Shown here: piece after piece, positions 60,625-64,000 of the stretch
Numbering within the stretch: the stretch's first letter is position 1
Layout of the letters: each line of letters begins with the position of its first letter
From: Sabethes cyaneus
Lineage: Eukaryota; Arthropoda; Insecta; Diptera; Culicidae
Assembly (NCBI RefSeq): GCF_943734655.1
Contig: NC_071354.1
Coordinates: forward strand, 162,585,142-162,649,141
Length of the DNA stretch: 64,000 bases
Direction of reading: 5' to 3'
The notes under the pieces: generated by a model
Told to the model about the DNA's origin: nothing
Database searches by the model: none
The model's input: the letters and a program-made list of their open reading frames with translations, nothing else
Made by a program: the position numbers and the translations under genes

Positions 60625-60760
60625 TCTTACACGTTAGGACCCTTTGTTCCTGATGCCTCTGGGTTTGTTTAAGCGAACCGTTTTCGTCGCACTGTCATCC
60701 GGCATCCTTACAACGTGTCCGGTCCACCGCAGCCTACCGACTTTCGCCAAGTGTTCGATA
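60625..60760 (-). mobile_element. LINE C-terminal fragment
   Basis: The minus strand carries the GHVVRMPDDSATKTV-type segment (TTTTCGTCGCACTGTCATCC on the plus strand). It is a different family from the LINE that follows. Confidence 0.5.
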
Positions 60761-60827
60761 GGAATCTCTCCAAGCAGTGTCTGTCTGTCTGCCGATTGAT
60801 GTTTTAATTACCGTCTATAATAAACTG

Positions 60828-61661
60828 CACTGCACTGAGAGGACGCTGCGTTTCAACATCCAGCGGTTAAGGGCAGACGGCGTAGCGGTGGAGTACGCCA
60901 GGAAGCTTAACCAGCGAATCGCAGAACAGCAGGTAGAAGGACAAGATATAAATGGGCTGTGGAGGATCATCCAAGGTTCCATCGAGATAGCTGCGAGAGA
61001 GGTGGTAGGCACGACGCGTGGAAGACAGCTGGTTTGATGCCGAATGCCAGAGAGTGACAGATGAAAAGGACCTGGTCAGGAGCCGCATGGTCACTGCGGC
61101 AACGCGTCAAAACAGAGAGAGGTACAGAGAGAGCTGCGAAAAAAAAATCCATCGTCTAACGAAACGCGAGTGCGAGGAGCACGTCCTCGCCGGCGCAGAG
61201 GAGCGATACGCCAGCAACGACACACGGATTTTCTAAAAAACGGTGAGATGCAGGAATTTTGCCATCCCTGTGATGTGCAATGATAGTGCTGGCAACCTGC
61301 TTACCGACAAAACGGCAGTAGCAGCCAGGTGGAAGGAGCACTTTCAGACGCTGTTGAATGGAGAGCTAAATGCGAAGATCAGCAGGGACAGGATAGGAAT
61401 TGTAAGCGATGGTCAAACTGCGGAGCCACCAACACAAGAGGAGGTTAAAAAGGCAATCAGTGAGCTGAAAAACCGTAAGACTTCTGAGAAGGACAGTATC
61501 CCGGCTGAACTTCTAAAAGCGTGGAGCGAGCGGCTGTACGAAGCAATCCACTGGATCATTGTCAGGTTCTGAGAGAAAGAACAAATGCCGTTGGATGGCC
61601 TCATTTACCCAATTTTCAAAAAGGGACATCGACTGGAGTGTAAAAACTATCGAGGAATTAC
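60828..61661 (+). pseudogene. LINE endonuclease/RT linker and RT N-terminus, interrupted
   Basis: The plus strand reads LRFNIQRLRADGVAVEYARK, then with a shift AGAEERYASNDTRIF, a stop, AVAARWKEHFQTLLNG, EEVKKAISELKNRKTSEKDS, another stop, and LIYPIFKKGHRLECKNYRGIT. It ends exactly at NYRGIT, where the tail of the opposite-strand LINE begins. Confidence 0.8.
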
Positions 61662-62238
61662 TTACTTTACTTTAGTGGCAACGGTCCGTTACCGATCCTG
61701 CGCCGAACGAATTATAGTCCTCCAGTACCGTCGGTCCTGGGCTGCCGTTCTCCAATCCCCACGAACACCAGCTGAACGTGCATCGTCTTCGACAGCACAC
61801 ACCTACCGGGTGCGGGGTCTGCCTCGGAGTCTACGGCCTCTTCCTGGTTCTCTGCTGAAAATAGTTTTGGCTACTCTTTCATCGGGCATTCTGGCCACGT
61901 GTCCAGCCCACCGCAGCCTGCCACATTGCACTACCGTCACTATATCAGCATATTTGTATACTTGGTACAGCTCGTGATTCATGCGTCTGCGCCACACTCC
62001 ATTTTCCATTTTGCCACCAAGTATAGATCGCAGAATTTTACGCTCAAAAACCCCAAGCACTCGCCGATCAGCTTCCTTTAGCGTCCATGATTCGTGTCCG
62101 TAAAGGGCCACCGGGAGGATTAGTGTTCTGTAGAGCGCCAGTTTTGTGCGAATTTGCAAACTACGGGACTTCAGCTGGCTATGTAATCCGTAGAAAGCCC
62201 GATTCGCGACTGCAACTCGTCGTTTCACTTCGCGGCTT

Positions 62239-62728
62239 TTTTTTTTTCATGTGTGGACTCATTACTGCGACCAGTATTAGTTGATCTATTGTAATATCGC
62301 CCGGGTGTTTGCTGTATGACCTGCACTGCATTTCTTTTTGCTATAATCGCTATTGAGTGAGCGATATGCTTATTAAATTTTATGCGTGCTTGCGTGTATT
62401 GGGGTTTACCCTTCCTTCAAAGCTTAATCTACTTTACCCACTTATTCCTCGCTGCCAGCACTATCCCATATTATAGCCGTCCCTGGCGAGGACTCATTCG
62501 TACCTCTGACCAGTACACTTAACTATAGGAGGGACATTTGCACTGTTAAGAGGCTTCAGAGGGTAAATATAGAATTCAGCACGAAGGAAGGGTAAATGGA
62601 GGGGCCTGAGAATAAACCCATGCTAAAGTCACTTGACATCGAGAATGGCTTGATTCTACTAAGATTCGAACCCACGACCACTCGCTTGTCAAAGCAGACT
62701 CGGTAACCTTGCGGCTACGGAGCCCCCC
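62239..62728 (-). mobile_element. 490-bp tRNA-derived SINE with poly(A) and 14-bp TSD
   Basis: Flanked by TCACTTCGCGGCTT at 62225-62238 and 62729-62742. On the minus strand it begins GGGGGGCTCCGTAGCCGCAA, has the B-box-like GGGTTCGAATCTTAG, and ends in poly(A) (TTTTTTTTT on the plus strand). It differs from the other SINE family in this window. The tRNA-like head is part of the SINE, not a tRNA gene. Confidence 0.9.
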
Positions 62729-62742
62729 TCACTTCGCGGCTT

Positions 62743-63953
62743 ACATCGTTGTCACATGTCACGAGTGTACCAAGGTATATAAATTCCTCCACTACTTCAT
62801 ATCGTTCCCCATCTAACTCCACCTCGGCACCAACACCACTTGAGCTCCCACGTTCCCTACCAGCAACCATGTACTTCGTTTTGGCGGTATTAATGGTAAG
62901 TCCCAATCTCGCAGCTTCCCTTTTAAAGGGCCTAAAGGCCTCTTCTATTGCTCTACGGTTGATTCCGATGATATCGACGTCATCCGCAAAACCAAGAAGC
63001 ATGTGAGATTTCGTGATGATAGTTCCATTCCTTTCCACGTTTGCTCTTCGTAATGCACCTTCCAAGGCAATGTTGAATAGCAGGTTAGAGAGTGCGTCCC
63101 CTTGCTTCAGTCCATCCAACGTCACGAAAGCAGCTGAGGTCTCACCCGCTATTCTAACGCATGATTTGGATCCATCCAGCGTCGCACGAATCAGCGTAAC
63201 TAGTTTCGTCGGAAAACCATGTTCTAGCATTATCTGCCACAGATCATTTCGTTTAACTGAATCGTACGCCGCTTTAAAGTCCACAAACAGATGGTGTGTC
63301 TGCAAGTTGTACTCCCGGAACTTGTCTAGCAACTGACGCAGGGTAAACATCTGATCCGTCGTGGAGCGACCCTCACGAAAACCAGCTTGGTACTCGTCGA
63401 CGAAGGACTCCGCTAATGGTCTCAGTCTGCAGAACAGGATACGGGAAAGCACCTTGTAGGCAGAATTGAGCAATGTAATTCCTCGATAGTTTTTACACTC
63501 CAGTCGATGTCCCTTTTTGAAAATTGGGTAAATGAGGCCATCCAACGGCATTTGTTCTTTCTCCCAGAACCTGACAATGATCCGGTGGATTGCTTCGTAC
63601 AGTCGCTCGCTCCACGCTTTTAGAAGTTCAGCCGGGATACTGTCCTTCTCAGAAGTCTTACGGTTTTTCAGCTCACTGATTGCCTTTTTAACCTCCTCTT
63701 GTGTTGGTGGCTCCGCAGTTTGACCATCGCTTACAATTCCTATCCTGTCCCTGCTGATCTTCGCATTTACCTCTCCATTCAACAGCGTCTGAAAGTGCTC
63801 CTTCCACCTGGCTGCTACTGCCGTTTTGTCGGTAAGCAGGTTGCCAGCACTATCATTGCACATCACAGGCATGGCAAAATTCCTGCTTCTCACCGTTTTA
63901 TAGAAACTCCGTGTGTCGTTGCTGGCGTTTCGCTCCTCTGCGCCGGCAAGCAC
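62743..63953 (-). CDS. LINE reverse transcriptase core, catalytic motifs intact
   Basis: An uninterrupted ~400-codon frame on the minus strand: FKKGHRLECKNYRGITLLN, QAGFREGRSTTDQMFTLRQL, HHLFVDFKAAYDSVK (motif A with its Asp), GLKQGDALSNLLFN (motif B), LLGFADDVDIIGI (motif C with both Asp), NTAKTKYM and EEFIYLGTLVTCDND. It stops only because the SINE sits in the frame; the remainder follows at 62228. The reverse transcriptase copies element RNA at a nicked target. The copy is recent but no longer functional. Confidence 0.85.
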
Positions 63954-64000
63954 GTGCTCCTCGTACTCGCGTTTCTTTAGACGATGGATTCTTTTTTCCG

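Larger units (their letters stand above)
61662..64000 (-). mobile_element. LINE copy, minus strand, split by a SINE and running off the window
   Basis: 3' end with a TAAAG/TAAG tail at 61659-61675. RT C-terminus at 62228-61803 (TLILPVALYGHESWT, FERKILRSILGG, RLRWAGHVARMPDERV), then the inserted SINE (62239-62728), then the RT core to the window edge. The 5' part is outside the window. Confidence 0.85.

Noticed and set aside
62640..62728. tRNA gene on the minus strand
   Set aside because: It has A- and B-box-like words but is the head of a 490-bp SINE with poly(A) and target duplication. The same holds for the tRNA-like heads at 4680, 6500, 46150, 53200 and 54540.

Overview
This is a eukaryotic, AT-rich, transposon-dense window. 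The split genes have GT-AG introns, and the repeats are of kinds typical of culicine mosquitoes: tRNA-derived SINEs, LINEs ending in AAGT-type tails, TTAA- and 8-bp-TSD miniature elements, and microsatellite-associated repeats. I infer a mosquito of the Aedes kind. The species cannot be read from the sequence. I see no prokaryotic feature, operon, CRISPR array or phage.

Two host genes are well supported, both on the + strand. A pyridoxal kinase gene lies at 19739-21535 (four exons, 306 aa). About 1.1 kb downstream a FAM76-type gene starts at 22666 and ends at 59855 (five exons, 671 aa). The FAM76 gene has a 25.4 kb first intron and a 9.2 kb third intron. It encodes eight CxxC pairs, a coiled coil and a long acidic, serine-rich tail with GSDx tetrapeptide repeats.

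The rest is mobile DNA and unannotated sequence. 1-19700 is intergenic. It holds LINE fragments (5573-6080 with an exact target-site duplication; 6222-8960; a scrambled cluster at 15105-18600), two copies of a 106-108 bp MITE, SINE pieces, and a 1.7 kb hAT-like element (12865-14560) carrying a second hAT-like MITE inside it. FAM76 intron 1 holds microsatellites, foldback elements, Helitron-like elements with ~143-bp internal tandem repeats (32.9-47.3 kb), TTAA- and TTA-flanked elements and LINE ends. FAM76 intron 3 holds a decayed Tc1/mariner-type transposase, a piggyBac-like MITE and a 392-bp near-perfect palindrome inserted in a SINE with an exact 8-bp duplication. 60625-64000 holds two copies of one LINE in opposite orientation, one of them split by a poly(A) SINE.

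I found no new multi-gene system. The most notable signals are the nested insertions whose boundaries can be read directly, the Helitron-like family sitting in TA microsatellites, the many palindromes inside a transcribed gene, and the GSDx expansion of the FAM76 tail. All family names are assigned by eye from motifs, without a database search.
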